Positions 46,958-58,976 of a DNA stretch of 64,000 nt are shown here, one piece after another. The position numbers and the translations under genes were made by a program. The stretch is from DASQPR01 sp963797605. GTDB taxonomy: Bacteria > Actinomycetota > Actinomycetes > Mycobacteriales > Micromonosporaceae. The stretch lies in NCBI GenBank assembly GCA_963797605.1, contig CAWCPX010000015.1, positions 1 to 64,000 on the forward strand, in the 5' to 3' direction. The notes under the pieces are model-generated. The model made no database searches. It was not told the DNA's origin and worked only from the letters and a program-made list of their open reading frames with translations. How positions within the stretch are numbered: position 1 is the stretch's first letter; each line of letters begins with the position of its first letter.

Positions 46958-48602
46958 TTGACCGGCGGCCCGTTGATCGTTCAGTCCGACAAGACCCTGC
47001 TCCTCGAGGTAGATCACGTTGATGCCCGTGCGTGCCGGATGGCCATCGCGCCGTTCGCCGAGTTGGAGCGGTCTCCGGAACACGTCCACACCTATCGGTT
47101 GACCCCGCTCGGGCTATGGAACGCTCGCGCGGCCGGTCATGACGCCGAGAGCGTGGTCGACGCGCTCCTCAAATACTCGCGTTACCCGGTGCCACACGCG
47201 CTCCTCGTCGATGTCGCCGAGACCATGGACCGTTACGGTCGCCTCCAGCTCGTCAATGATCCGGCCCACGGCCTGGTGTTGCGGGCGCTCGATCGGATGG
47301 TGCTCGTCGAGGTCTCGAAGTCGAAGAAGCTCGCCGGCATGCTCGGTGCCCAGCTCGACCCCGACACGATTGCGGTGCACCCGTCGGAGCGAGGGCACCT
47401 CAAGCAGGCGTTGCTGAAGATCGGGTGGCCGGCCGAAGACCTCGCGGGCTATGTCGACGGCGAGGCGCACGAGATCAAACTCGACGAAAACGGCTGGACG
47501 CTCCGGTCCTACCAGCGCGAGGCGGTCGAGCACTTCTGGGCCGGCGGTTCCGGCGTGGTCGTGCTGCCGTGCGGCGCCGGCAAGACCATGGTCGGTGCGG
47601 CCGCGATGGCCGAAGCCGGCGCGACCACGCTGATCCTCGTGACCAACACGGTGGCCGGCCGGCAGTGGAAGCGGGAGCTGATCGCCAAGACGTCGCTCAC
47701 CGAGGAGGAGATCGGTGAATACTCCGGCGAGCGCAAGGAGATCCGTCCGGTCACGATCGCGACCTACCAGGTCCTGACGACCCGGCGCGGTGGCGTCTTC
47801 CCGCATCTCGACGTGTTCGGCGCCCGTGACTGGGGCCTGGTGATCTATGACGAGGTGCACTTGCTGCCGGCCCCGATCTTCCGCTTCACCGCCGACCTGC
47901 AGGCCCGTCGCCGGCTGGGGCTCACGGCCACGCTCGTGCGCGAAGACGGTCGCGAGGGCGACGTGTTCTCGCTGATCGGCCCGAAGCGTTACGACGCGCC
48001 CTGGAAGGACATCGAAGCCCAGGGCTGGATCGCACCGGCCGACTGCACCGAGGTGCGGGTGACGCTGACCGATGACGAGCGCATGGCCTACGCGACGGCC
48101 GAGCCCGAGGAGCGTTACCGCTATCGCGGCCACAGTGCGCACGAAGCTGCCGGTGGTGCGCGCGCTGATCGCGAAACACGAACACGACCAGGTGCTCGTG
48201 ATCGGCGGTTACATCGACCAGTTGCACGCGTTGAGTGAATATCTCGATGCGCCGATCGTGCAGGGCGCGACGACGAACAAGGAGCGGGAGCGGCTGTTCG
48301 AGGCGTTCCGGACCGGTGAGATCAAGACGTTGGTCATCTCGAAGGTGGGCAACTTCTCGATCGACCTGCCCGAGGCGGCGGTCGCGATCCAGGTCTCCGG
48401 CACGTTCGGATCGCGGCAGGAGGAAGCGCAGCGGCTCGGCCGGGTGTTGCGCCCGAAGGCCGACGGTAGGCAAGCGCACTTCTATACCGTCGTCAGCCGC
48501 GACACGATCGACACCGAGTACGCGGCGCATCGGCAGCGGTTCCTGGCCGAGCAGGGTTACGCGTACAAGATCATCGACGCTGACGACGTGCTGTCTGCCT
48601 GA
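46958..48602 (+). CDS. DNA repair helicase XPB, frameshifted
   Basis: A superfamily 2 DNA helicase homologous to eukaryotic XPB/ERCC3 and mycobacterial XPB. The N-terminal damage-recognition-like domain (VQSDKTLLLEVDH, PEHVHTYRLTPLGLWNARAA) precedes the motor: Walker A VLPCGAGKTMVGAAA, motif II VIYDEVHLLPAP, and in the C-terminal lobe TLVISKVGNFSIDLP and QEEAQRLGRVLRPKADG. One extra base near 48125 (YRY to VRTKLPVV) breaks the frame. About 548 residues. The start is TTG 46958 with GAAAGG upstream. The stop overlaps the HD gene start by one base. Confidence 0.9.
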
Positions 48603-49243
48603 TGTCACCACTTCTCGACCGGTGGCGGGCCACGCTGCCGAAACACGCCCCGCAGGCGAAGGTCGACGCGGCCGGCTCGGATCTGCTCGCGCGCTGGGCC
48701 GAACCGCAGCGGCACTATCACACCGTTGATCATCTCGCGTACATGCTGTCGATTGTGGATGGTCAAGCCGACGCGGCCGATGACGCCGACGCGGTCCGGC
48801 TCGCCGCCTGGTTCCACGACGCGGTCTACGACCCGGCCGCGATCGACAACGAGATGCACAGTGCCGAACTGGCCGCTTCGGTGCTGCCGACGCTCGGCGT
48901 CTCAGCGGGACGCGTCGCGGAGGCCGTCCGGCTGGTGTGGTTGACGACCACCCACGAGGTGGCCGACGACGACGCCAACGGCGCGCTGCTCTGCGACGCC
49001 GACCTGGCGATCCTGGCCGCGCCGCCGGCAGATTACGACGTCTACCGCCGCTCGATCCGCCAGGAGTACGCGCACGTGCCCGACGACGCGTTCCGGAGTG
49101 GCCGGCTCGGCGTGCTGCGGCAGCTTCTCGGCCTCGACGTGCTCTACCATCTGCCGCAGTTACACGACATGTGGGACCAACGCGCCCGCGCCAACATGGA
49201 AGCCGAGTGCGCGCTGCTGGCGCGAAGGACGGAAGCACCGTGA
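48602..49243 (+). CDS. HD-domain protein
   Basis: A 213-residue HD superfamily protein with YHTVDHLAYML (first His), the HD pair in LAAWFHDAVYDPAAIDN, and a later VWLTTTHEVADDDANGALLCDADLAIL carrying further ligands. It is probably a metal-dependent phosphohydrolase acting on a nucleotide or small phosphate, as suggested for this family. The ATG at 48602 overlaps the XPB stop, and the end overlaps the next gene (GTGA), so the three are co-translated. Confidence 0.82.
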   Translation: MSPLLDRWRATLPKHAPQAKVDAAGSDLLARWAEPQRHYHTVDHLAYMLSIVDGQADAADDADAVRLAAWFHDAVYDPAAIDNEMHSAELAASVLPTLGVSAGRVAEAVRLVWLTTTHEVADDDANGALLCDADLAILAAPPADYDVYRRSIRQEYAHVPDDAFRSGRLGVLRQLLGLDVLYHLPQLHDMWDQRARANMEAECALLARRTEAP

Positions 49244-49695
49244 CCGAGGTACCCGAACCGCGCAGCGCCGAACAGCGCAAGCGCGACACCCTGGCCCGGC
49301 TCGAAGACGACATCGACTGCTGGGTCGCGACGGCCGACGGCGAGGCCAACGCTTACCTGGTGCCGCTGTCCTACGCGTGGGACGGCGCTACGCTCACGCT
49401 GGCCACGGCCGCGAAGGCACCGACCGGGCGGAACCTCGCGGTCGCGCCCCGGGTGCGGCTGTCCCTCGACCGCACCCGTGATGTCGTGATGATCGATGGC
49501 ACGGTCGAGGTCTTCACGCACGAGTCGGTGCCGACGGAAATGGGTGACGCGTTCGCCGCTCGCCATTGGGACGCGCGTCTGGAAACGACGCCCTACCTGT
49601 TCTTCCGCATCACACCGCAGACGATCCAGGCGTGGCGAGAAGAAAACGAGCTGCGTGGCCGCACGATCATGCGCGACGGCGTCTGGCTGATCTGA
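49240..49695 (+). CDS. PNPOx-like flavin-binding protein
   Basis: A 151-residue split-barrel protein from GTG 49240. The core strand NAYLVPLSYAWDGATLTLAT and GRNLAVAPRVRLSLDRTRDV, with DVVMIDGTVEVF, place it in the pyridoxamine-5'-phosphate-oxidase-like/F420-binding group of actinobacteria. The reaction is unknown. It closes the XPB-HD cluster, and convergent DUF4031 follows 6 bases beyond the stop. Confidence 0.78.
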   Translation: MTEVPEPRSAEQRKRDTLARLEDDIDCWVATADGEANAYLVPLSYAWDGATLTLATAAKAPTGRNLAVAPRVRLSLDRTRDVVMIDGTVEVFTHESVPTEMGDAFAARHWDARLETTPYLFFRITPQTIQAWREENELRGRTIMRDGVWLI

Positions 49696-49708
49696 CGCGT
49701 CTCAGATC
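49689..49708. terminator. Hairpin at convergent ends of PNPOx-like and DUF4031 genes
   Basis: GATCTGA (49689-49695) pairs with TCAGATC (49702-49708) around a 6-base loop. On the plus strand a T-run follows 5 bases later (ATTTTT at 49714). It spans both stop codons and may act in both directions. Confidence 0.6.
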
Positions 49709-49986
49709 GGGCGATTTTTCGGGCGCCGCAAACCCGAAGCCAGCAACCGGCGCACGATTTCCCGCGCCGGCACGTGCTGGGCACCCAACTCGATCGCGCG
49801 CGGCACGAGGTCGGCCGGGATGTCGTAGTGATCGCGCTCGAAACCACGCGACGGCACCCCGAGCACGGCGGCGAACGCGTGCAGCTCGTCGTAGGAGACG
49901 TCGCTGACCAGATGCGCCCAGAACCGACCCGCGGCACGGCCCTTTCCGGGCCACACGGGATTGTCCACGTAGATCACGTGCGCCAC
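49702..49986 (-). CDS. DUF4031 protein
   Basis: A 94-residue protein with the family's conserved layout: IYVDNPVWPGKGRAAGRFW, AHLVSDVSYDELHAFAAVLG and FERDHYDIPADLVPRAIELG. The conserved Asp and His residues (DNPVWP, AHLVSD, DHYD) suggest a binding or catalytic site, but no function is established. Single gene with a hairpin at its end. Confidence 0.85.
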   Translation of the reverse strand: MAHVIYVDNPVWPGKGRAAGRFWAHLVSDVSYDELHAFAAVLGVPSRGFERDHYDIPADLVPRAIELGAQHVPAREIVRRLLASGLRRPKNRPI

Positions 49987-50022
49987 GCTATCCCCGTCGC
50001 CACGAGGCGTCGACTCGCCAAC

Positions 50023-51846
50023 CTACTTGGCAGCGGGTGCACCCATCCGCACTTCGGGCGCACCGAGCCGGGCCGCGTCGGCGGTGAGATCATCGGGCAT
50101 GCGCTGCGACTCGCGCTCCGCTTCGACCCGGGCCACGTAGTTCGCGACCTCACGATCGCGAGTGGTCGCGTCCCACCCGAGCACTCGGGCCATCAGCTCC
50201 GCGGTCGCGGCGGCGCTGTCGGCGCCACGGTGCGAGGTCTCGATCGATATCCGGGTACGTCGAGTTAGCACGTCTTCGACGTGAAGAGCACCTTCGGCCG
50301 CGCACGCGTAGACGACTTCGGCCGCGAGATATTCCGGGGCGCCGGTGAGGGCCGTGCCGAGCAGCGGATCGGCGTTGACCAGGCCGAGCACTTCAGTCGC
50401 CAGGGAACCGTAGCGTTCGAGCAGGTGCTCCAGGACGCCAACGGAAATCCCGTGACGCCGAGCGATGTCGGCGCGATTCGTCCACATGGCGGCGTACCCG
50501 TCGGAGCCGAGAAGTGGCAGTTGATCTGTCGCCGACGGCACCGATTTCGTCGGGCGACCCGGCCCGGCCAGCCGGCGCATGACCCGGTCGATCACGTCGG
50601 CGGCCATCACGCGGTAGGTCGTGTATTTGCCACCAGCCACGACCATCAAACCGAGCATCGGCTCCACGACGGCGTGCTCGCGTGACAGCCCGGACGTGTT
50701 CTCGTCTTCGCCGGAGAGCAGCGGGCGCAGGCCGGCGTAGACGCCCTCGATATCGGACGCGGAAACCGGCCGGTCGAGCCAGCGATTGAGTTGATCGAGG
50801 ATGTAGACGATGTCACGGGCGGATGCGGCCGGGTGGGCGCGATCGAGCGTCCAGTCGGTGTCGGTCGTGCCGATGATCCAGTGACCGCCCCACGGCAGCA
50901 CGAACAGCACCGACGTGGGCGTACGCAGGATCAGGCCGGCGTCGCCGGAGATCGCCGAACGGGGCACGACCAGGTGGACGCCCTTGCTCGCGCGGACCCG
51001 GAGACCGGCCCGGACGGGCACGCTCGGGGCACCGAGAAGCGCCGCGACGTCGTCACTCCACACGCCGGTCGCGGCCACGACCGTGCGAGCCGAGATGTCG
51101 AACTCCTCGCCCGTCTCCATGTCACGGATGCGGGCGCCGGTGACCTCGCGGGCGTCACGGTTGACGCCGACAGCGGACGCGCTGGTGAGCACCACCGCCC
51201 CGAGACTCGCCGCCGTGCGGGCCATCGTCGCGACGTATCTCGCGTCGTCAACCTGCCCGTCGTAGTAACGGATCGCGCCGGAGACCATGTCGTCGCGCAG
51301 CGACGGGAAGAGCCGACGGGTGGCGCCCCGACTGAGGTGGCGATGCACCGGCATGCCGCGACCGCCCCGGACCAAGCCCGCGAAGACGTCGTAGAGAGCG
51401 ACGCCGGCGCCGAGATAACCGCGTTGCCAGGCACGACGGCCCAGGCTTTTCAGCGTCTCGGTGATGCCCGACGGCGGCACGGCCGGCAGCGGGACCAGGA
51501 TCGGCACCGGCCGCACGAGATGCGGGGCGAGCCGTGTGGTCAGCAGGCCGCGTTCACGTAGGGCCTCGTGGACCAGGCCGAACTCAAGCTGCTCCAGGTA
51601 GCGCAGGCCACCGTGGATGAGCTTGCTCGACCGGCTGGACGTGCCGGCGGCGAGGTCACGCGCCTCGACGAGCGCGACCGACAGACCTCGGGAGGCGGCA
51701 TCAAGCGCGGCACCCACTCCGGTCACGCCGCCACCGATGATGAGCACGTCGAACCGCTCACTCCGGGCCCGGCGGAGGTCGGCAGCGCGCCGCTCGGGCG
51801 ACAGCGCGCCAGCAGCAAAGCGGGAAACCGCGGGATCTCGTCGCAC
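50023..51846 (-). CDS. glpD: Glycerol-3-phosphate dehydrogenase
   Basis: A 607-residue FAD enzyme that oxidises glycerol-3-phosphate to dihydroxyacetone phosphate and passes electrons to quinone. It has the FAD motif VLIIGGGVTGVGAALDAASR (about residues 33-52), the SSRSSKLIHGGLRYLEQLE signature, TVVAATGVWSDDVAALLG, VVAGGKYTTYRVMAADV and a C-terminal GlpO-like domain. The N-terminus has a 28-residue extension. The gene is followed by DUF4031 in the same direction after 36 bases, and is divergent from the S8 protease gene. Confidence 0.93.
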   Translation of the reverse strand: MRRDPAVSRFAAGALSPERRAADLRRARSERFDVLIIGGGVTGVGAALDAASRGLSVALVEARDLAAGTSSRSSKLIHGGLRYLEQLEFGLVHEALRERGLLTTRLAPHLVRPVPILVPLPAVPPSGITETLKSLGRRAWQRGYLGAGVALYDVFAGLVRGGRGMPVHRHLSRGATRRLFPSLRDDMVSGAIRYYDGQVDDARYVATMARTAASLGAVVLTSASAVGVNRDAREVTGARIRDMETGEEFDISARTVVAATGVWSDDVAALLGAPSVPVRAGLRVRASKGVHLVVPRSAISGDAGLILRTPTSVLFVLPWGGHWIIGTTDTDWTLDRAHPAASARDIVYILDQLNRWLDRPVSASDIEGVYAGLRPLLSGEDENTSGLSREHAVVEPMLGLMVVAGGKYTTYRVMAADVIDRVMRRLAGPGRPTKSVPSATDQLPLLGSDGYAAMWTNRADIARRHGISVGVLEHLLERYGSLATEVLGLVNADPLLGTALTGAPEYLAAEVVYACAAEGALHVEDVLTRRTRISIETSHRGADSAAATAELMARVLGWDATTRDREVANYVARVEAERESQRMPDDLTADAARLGAPEVRMGAPAAK

Positions 51847-51948
51847 GCATCGAGGTTATCCGCGACCGCCGAATCTTGGAGAGTTCTGCGCCTCGGTGGG
51901 ATCAAAATCTCCACGATCCTTGCGCATGCGGTCGCGTACGGTTTCCCC

Positions 51949-54311
51949 ATGGCGATCGACGCCGGACCGCGACCACCCACGCCCGCCCCACCGAGACCCG
52001 GTCGCACCGAGATCGTCCTCACCGTGCTCATCGGCGTGTGGATCGTCGGATCGACCGTGTTATTGCAGGCAGTGACGTGGGCGATCGAGCAGTTCCTGAT
52101 CATCAGCGGGTTGACGATGCCGGTCTGGGCCTGGCCGGTCGCGGTCTGGCTCAACGCGGCCATCGCCGGGCTCCCCGCGATCCTGCTGGCCACGTTGGCG
52201 CGGCGCCCGGCCGTGCGAGTGACCGGACGGGTCTGGGGGCTGTCCGCGCTCGTGCTCGGCATCGTCGGATCGGTGCGCGCCGTGCCGGCTCAGCAGAGCG
52301 ACATCTACTTCGCCGTCCTGACGATCGTGGCGGCCGGGGTCGCGGCGACGTGTCATGCCACGGTCGGGCATGGCTCCCTTTCGCGGAGCGTTTCGACGAA
52401 AAATCAACCGAAGCTTGTTTACGGGGTGGCGGCCGGGGTCGCGGTGTTGGTGCCGTGGCTGTGGGTCGGGGCGCTCGGCGGGCTGATCGAGTCCGTTGTC
52501 GCGGTCACCGCGGCGGGCGCGGTCGGCTGGCTGGCGGCCGAGGTGCTCCGGCCGCTGTGGCCGTACTTCGTCGAGCCTCGCGCAGCCGGCGCTCGGACAA
52601 TTGGCCGGACGCTCGCCGCCGGGCTTGTGGCGGGGACGGCTCTGATGCCGGTGGCGGCGGCGATCGGCGGCAGCGGGCCGAACCTGGCGGAGATGGCATT
52701 CCTGCCCCCGCTGGGGTTCGTCGCCGCCGCGCTTTCCGGTCGGGGCGGCGCGCCGCTGTTCGCGATCGCCGCGCTCGGACCCCTCGCCTTCGTGGAGGCC
52801 GACGAGACCACGGTGGCACTCGGTCTCCACGACGTCGGGTTCTGGACGCTGGTCGGTGGCGGTATCTCGCTCGGTGTCGCGATCGTCGCCGGCGTCACGG
52901 CCGTCGTCACCCGTACCCGTGGAAAGGCTGAAACGCGCTGGCGCCGGCTGGCCGCACCGATCGCGCTGGCCACCGTCGTCGCGGCCGGCGCCGTGGTCTA
53001 TCCGCTGGCCGGGCACCCGGGGTTCTTCGGCGAGGGCCTGTTCGTGGTGATGAAGCAACAGGCGGACCTGACCGGGCTGGCGCAGATCCCGGATCGCGAT
53101 GCCCGGCTGCGCGCGACCTATGACCGGCTGGTCACGACCGCTGATCGGACGCAGGCGTCGCTGCGCGCGAAACTGACCCGGGACGGCATCTCGTTCACGC
53201 CGTATTACCTGGTCAACGGCATCGAGGTAACGACGGCATCGCGGCCCGCATCTGGTTGTCGCGGCGCTCCGACGTCGACCGGGTGCTGCTGAACCCGAAA
53301 TTGCGGCCGATTCCCTCCACCGGCGGCCCGATGACCGGCGACGATCCGGCTCCGACCGGCCCCGAGTGGAACATCGCGCTGATCGGTGCCGACCAGGTCT
53401 GGGCCACCGGCGACACCGGTCAGGGCATCGTGATCGGAGGTTCCGACACAGGCGTGGACGGTACGCATCCGGCGCTGCGCGCGAGCTATCGGGGCGGCGA
53501 CGATTCCTGGTCCGATCCGTGGAACCACACCCGTACGCCGGTCGACCACAATGGACACGGGACGCACACGATCGGATCGGCCCTGGGCACCGGTGGCATC
53601 GGCGTTGCGCCCGGAGCGCAGTGGATGGCCTGCGTCAACCTCGATCGGGACATGGGCAACCCCGCCTTCTACCTCGACTGCCTGCAGTTCATGCTGGCGC
53701 CGTTCCCGTTCGGCGGAAATCCGTTCACCGACGGCGACCCGACGCGGGCGGCCGACGTGCTGACCAACTCGTGGGGCTGCCCGGCCCTGGAGGGCTGCGA
53801 CCGCACCGCACTGCGGCCGGCCGTGGACGCGTTGACCGCCGCCGGCATCTTCTTCGTGGCCGCGGCCGGTAACGAAGGCCCCCGGTGCCACTCGATCGAC
53901 GACGCCCCGGCCCCGTACGCGGCGACGTTCACGGTCGGTGCCGTCGACCGTGACCGCACCGTGGCATCGTTTTCCAGCCGCGGCCCCGTCGCCCGTGAGA
54001 AGAAACCGGACGTCGTGGCGCCCGGTGTCGGCGTCGTCTCCGCGCTCCCTGGCGGCGGGTACGGTGCCCTCGACGGCACGTCGATGGCGACGCCCCAGGT
54101 CGCGGGCGTGGTGGCGCTGATGTGGTCGGTGAGCCCGACGCTACGCGGGGACGTGGCGAAGACCGCGCAGATTCTGCGGGATACGGCCACGGCCGCGCAC
54201 CCGTCCTCCGCCTCGCTGGGTGGCGGATCCTGTGACGGCGCGGCCCAGACCGGATCGGGCCTGGTCAACGCGATTGCAGCCGTGGCGGCCGCGAGATCCC
54301 TCAACGGGTAA
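51949..54311 (+). CDS. S8 subtilase with polytopic membrane N-terminus, frameshifted
   Basis: The first 355 residues hold about 10-11 hydrophobic segments (for example 22-44, 95-115, 157-200, 221-240, 301-322, 335-354). A charged, propeptide-like stretch follows (TQASLRAKLTRDGISFTPYY), then a full subtilisin domain with catalytic Asp (IGGSDTGVDGTHP, about residue 500), His (NGHGTHTIGSA, about 536) and Ser (LDGTSMATPQVAGVV, about 711). The frame shifts near 53230. About 787 residues, far longer than a secreted subtilisin. The start is ATG 51949. The protease domain is predicted outside if the helix count is even. Confidence 0.85.
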
Positions 54312-54360
54312 CCTGCGAGGTAATCACCCGGAAAGCCGAAGTTTCCGACAAACTACTTAT

Positions 54361-55761
54361 ATGACCGCGGGAACCGCAACCAAGCCAGCGAAACCGTTCA
54401 ACCACCGCGCCGTCATCCTGGCGGCGTCCACGGCTGCGCTCGGCGGCTTCCTCTTCGGGTTCGATACCGCCATCGTCAACGGCACCGTTGACGCGATAAA
54501 GGCGCAGTTCCACATACCGACCAGCGCGATCGGCTTCGTCGTGGCCTCGGCACTGCTCGGATCCGCGGTCGGCGCGTGGTTCGCCGGCCCGGTCGCCGAC
54601 CGCATCGGACGCATCAAGGTGATGGTCGGGTCGGGCGCCATTTTCGTGATCAGCGCGCTCGGATCGGCGTACGCGTTCGATGCCTGGAGCCTGGTGTTCT
54701 GGCGTGTGTTCGGCGGCTTGGCCGTCGGCGCGGCCAGCGTGATCGCGCCCGCCTACATCGCCGAGGTGGCACCCTCCGAACTGCGCGGACGCCTCGGCAG
54801 CCTGCAGCAGATGGCAATCGTGGTCGGCATCTTCGCCTCCCAACTCGTGGCCTACTTCCTGGCCCGGGCCGCCGGCGGAGCGCAGAACACGCTGTGGGGC
54901 TACGGCGAGGCGTGGCGGTGGATGTACGGGTCAGCCGCGATTCCGGCGCTGATCTACGGCATCCTCGCGCTCACGTTGCCGGAATCACCGCGATACCTCG
55001 TCCGCAAGCAGCGGATCCCGGAGGCGAAGGCGGTCATCGACAAGATGATCGGTGGCGACGCCGACGAACGGGTCAAGGAAATCGAGGGCACGCTGCAGGG
55101 CGACAAGGTACGGCTGTCGGATCTGCGCGGGCCCTTCCTGGGCCTGCTGCCCATCGTCTGGATCGGCATCCTGCTGTCGGTCTTCCAGCAGTTCGTCGGC
55201 ATCAACGTGATCTTCTATTACTCGGCGACGCTGTGGCAGTCGGTCGGCTTCTCCCAGAACGACTCGCTGCTCATCAGCACCATTACGAGCCTCACGAACA
55301 TCCTCGGCACCATCATCGCGATCGCGCTCATCGACCGCATCGGCCGAAAGCCGCTACTCATGATCGGTGCGACTGGCATGATTGTGACGCTGAGCGTGCT
55401 GGCGGGCTGCTTCTCCACGGCCACCGGGCACGGCACCGATCTGCACATCGGCAACGTCATCGGCAAGGTCGCGCTGATCTCGGCCAACCTCTACGTGTTG
55501 TCGTTCGCGCTGAGCTGGGGCCCGGTCGTGTGGGTGCTGCTCGGCGAGATGTTCAACAACCGGATCCGGGCCACGGCACTCGCCGTCGCCGCGGCCGCCC
55601 AGTGGCTCGCCAACTGGGGCGTTTCCGTGAGCTTCCCGTCACTCGCCGATTTCAGCCTCGTGTTCTCCTACGGGCTGTACGCGGCCATGGCGCTCCTCGC
55701 GCTGCTCTTCGTCTTCAAATTCGTCAAAGAGACGAAGGGTCGAGAGCTGGAGACGATGTAG
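54361..55761 (+). CDS. Sugar porter (MFS, proton symporter)
   Basis: A 466-residue, 12-helix transporter of the sugar porter family. Signatures are LGGFLFGFDTAIVNGTVDA, ADRIGRIKVMVGSGAI, the PESPRYLVRKQRIPEAKAV motif after helix 6, QQFVGINVIFYYSATLW in helix 7 and the C-terminal VKETKGRELETM. These fit hexose or pentose uptake driven by protons. The ATG at 54361 follows the S8 stop by 50 bases. Its 3' end overlaps the dipeptidase stop region on the other strand by 38 bases. Confidence 0.92.
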   Translation: MTAGTATKPAKPFNHRAVILAASTAALGGFLFGFDTAIVNGTVDAIKAQFHIPTSAIGFVVASALLGSAVGAWFAGPVADRIGRIKVMVGSGAIFVISALGSAYAFDAWSLVFWRVFGGLAVGAASVIAPAYIAEVAPSELRGRLGSLQQMAIVVGIFASQLVAYFLARAAGGAQNTLWGYGEAWRWMYGSAAIPALIYGILALTLPESPRYLVRKQRIPEAKAVIDKMIGGDADERVKEIEGTLQGDKVRLSDLRGPFLGLLPIVWIGILLSVFQQFVGINVIFYYSATLWQSVGFSQNDSLLISTITSLTNILGTIIAIALIDRIGRKPLLMIGATGMIVTLSVLAGCFSTATGHGTDLHIGNVIGKVALISANLYVLSFALSWGPVVWVLLGEMFNNRIRATALAVAAAAQWLANWGVSVSFPSLADFSLVFSYGLYAAMALLALLFVFKFVKETKGRELETM

Positions 55762-56894
55762 CGATCCGCTCGGTTTCCCGCAGGACCCGCAGCGCGTTGT
55801 GCCAGGTGAGCTTGCCGAGGTCGGCGTCCGACCAGCCTCGGCGAGCCAGCTCGGCCAGCAGAGTCGGGTAGGTGGAGACGTCGCCCAGGCCACTCGGCAA
55901 CTCCCCGGTGCCGTCGAAATCGCCGCCGAGCCCCACGGCGTCGATGCCGGCGACGTCACGCACATGCTCCACGTGATCGGCCACGTCGGTGACGGAACTC
56001 GGCGGGATCGGGTGGTCGTGCAGCCAGGCGGCGTACCGCTCACGGAAGGCGGCCCGGTCGCTCGGATCCGACCCGTACAGGTCGGTCATCGCGGCCATCA
56101 TCTGCCACATCCAGGCGCTGCACTCCGTGTTGACGAACCCGGGCACGAACGTGACCATCACGATGCCGTTCGTCTCGCGTACCCGCCGGAGCACGTCGTC
56201 GGGCACGTTGCGCGGGTGGTCGGTCACCGCGCGAGCGCTGGAGTGCGAGAAGAACGCCGGCGCCGTGGAGGTGTCGAGCGCGGCATGCATGGTGGTGGCG
56301 GCCACGTGCGACAGGTCGACCATCACGCCGAGCCGGTTGCATTCGCGCACGACGTCATGCCCGAACGGCGACAGACCCGCCCACTCCGGGCTCATCGGTC
56401 GCGCTGTCGGCCCACGGTGTGTTGTGGTTGTGCGTCAGCGTCATGTAGCGGACACCGAGCGCGTGCATCATCCGCAGCGTGCCCAGGGAGCTGTTGATCG
56501 AGTGGCCGCCCTCGATGCCGATCAGCGAGGCGACACGCGCCTCGGATCTCGCCTCCTCGACATCGTCGGCAGTGCGGGCGAGCGCGAGCCGGTCCGGAAA
56601 GCGCGCGACGAGCCGGTGCACGAAGTCGATCTGCTCGAGCGTGGCGGTGACGGCGGAGTCGCCGGTGAGGGTGTCGGGCACGAACACCGACCAGAACTGG
56701 GCGCCCAGACCGCCGGCCCGCATGCGTACCAGGTCGGTGTGCAGCCCGATCTCGGTCTGGTCAACAGCCAGATCAAGGTCATCCAGGTTGTACGCCACCC
56801 GATCCCGCATCTCCCACGGAAGATCGTTGTGGCCGTCGATCACCGGCGTGTCGGCGAGGAGCACACGGATCCGGGTTTCGAGTTCTGTCGTCAC
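55724..56894 (-). CDS. Membrane dipeptidase-like M19 peptidase, frameshifted
   Basis: A zinc-dependent dipeptidase of the renal dipeptidase family. Metal ligands are in PVIDGHNDLPWEM (His, Asp), SLIGIEGGHSINSSLGT (bridging Glu), MVDLSHVAATTM and AFFSHSSARAV (His), and the catalytic Asp in VGLGGDFDGTGEL. The frame shifts near 56390 (TPWADSATDEP). About 388 residues. No signal peptide is seen, so it should be cytosolic. It cleaves L,D- or D-configured dipeptides in known members; the substrate here is unknown. Confidence 0.9.
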
Positions 56895-56971
56895 GCCGCG
56901 AGGCTACCGCGCAGACGGAAAAACGGGCGGGCCGCCGAAGCGACCCGCCCGTTTTGTGGTGCAGAGACTTC

Positions 56972-58598
<1,627 letters not shown>

Positions 58599-58797
58599 TC
58601 GGCGTTGTCCTCCTGGACACTCGCGGCGCATCGTCTCGCAGAGGCGACGCGGTCCGCACGGTTACGCATTCCTCATTCGCGCGATGCCGGGTGGCACCGC
58701 ACTGGTGCCGTGAAGCACCGATGGCCGGAACCGGACAAAGCCCGCGACGACTTGCCCCGTGATCTAGCGATCATGAGGCCACACCGGACCCCGACCA

Positions 58798-58824
58798 TTG
58801 GCACTCACATACCGCGAGTGCCAA
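58798..58824. promoter_or_regulatory. CIRCE operator (HrcA site), proximal
   Basis: TTGGCACTC, nine bases, GAGTGCCAA: a perfect inverted repeat matching the CIRCE form. HrcA binds it to repress heat-shock genes. It lies 200 bases upstream of groEL on the minus strand. Confidence 0.92.
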
Positions 58825-58832
58825 TGTCTTGT

Positions 58833-58859
58833 TTAGCACTCTCCCCCTACGAGTGCAAG
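58833..58859. promoter_or_regulatory. CIRCE operator (HrcA site), distal
   Basis: TTAGCACTC, nine bases, GAGTGCAAG. The left half matches the consensus exactly; the right half has two changes from TTA. It lies 8 bases beyond the first site, so two HrcA dimers may bind side by side. Confidence 0.85.
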
Positions 58860-58916
58860 CGCCTACCGGGGTGAGGCGTGCGACGGATCACCCTGAAGAG
58901 CGGTGGGCAGGACGCG

Positions 58917-58949
58917 CGAAACGCCGCCCCGATCCGGGACGGCGTTTCG
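58917..58949. terminator. Hairpin downstream of the cold-shock gene
   Basis: CGAAACGCCG (58917-58926) pairs with CGGCGTTTCG (58940-58949), extended by three C/G pairs with a bulge. It lies 28 bases past the stop of the CspA gene on the minus strand. No T-run. Confidence 0.65.
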
Positions 58950-58976
58950 TGTGATCGGTGTCGATCGTGGAAGGGC

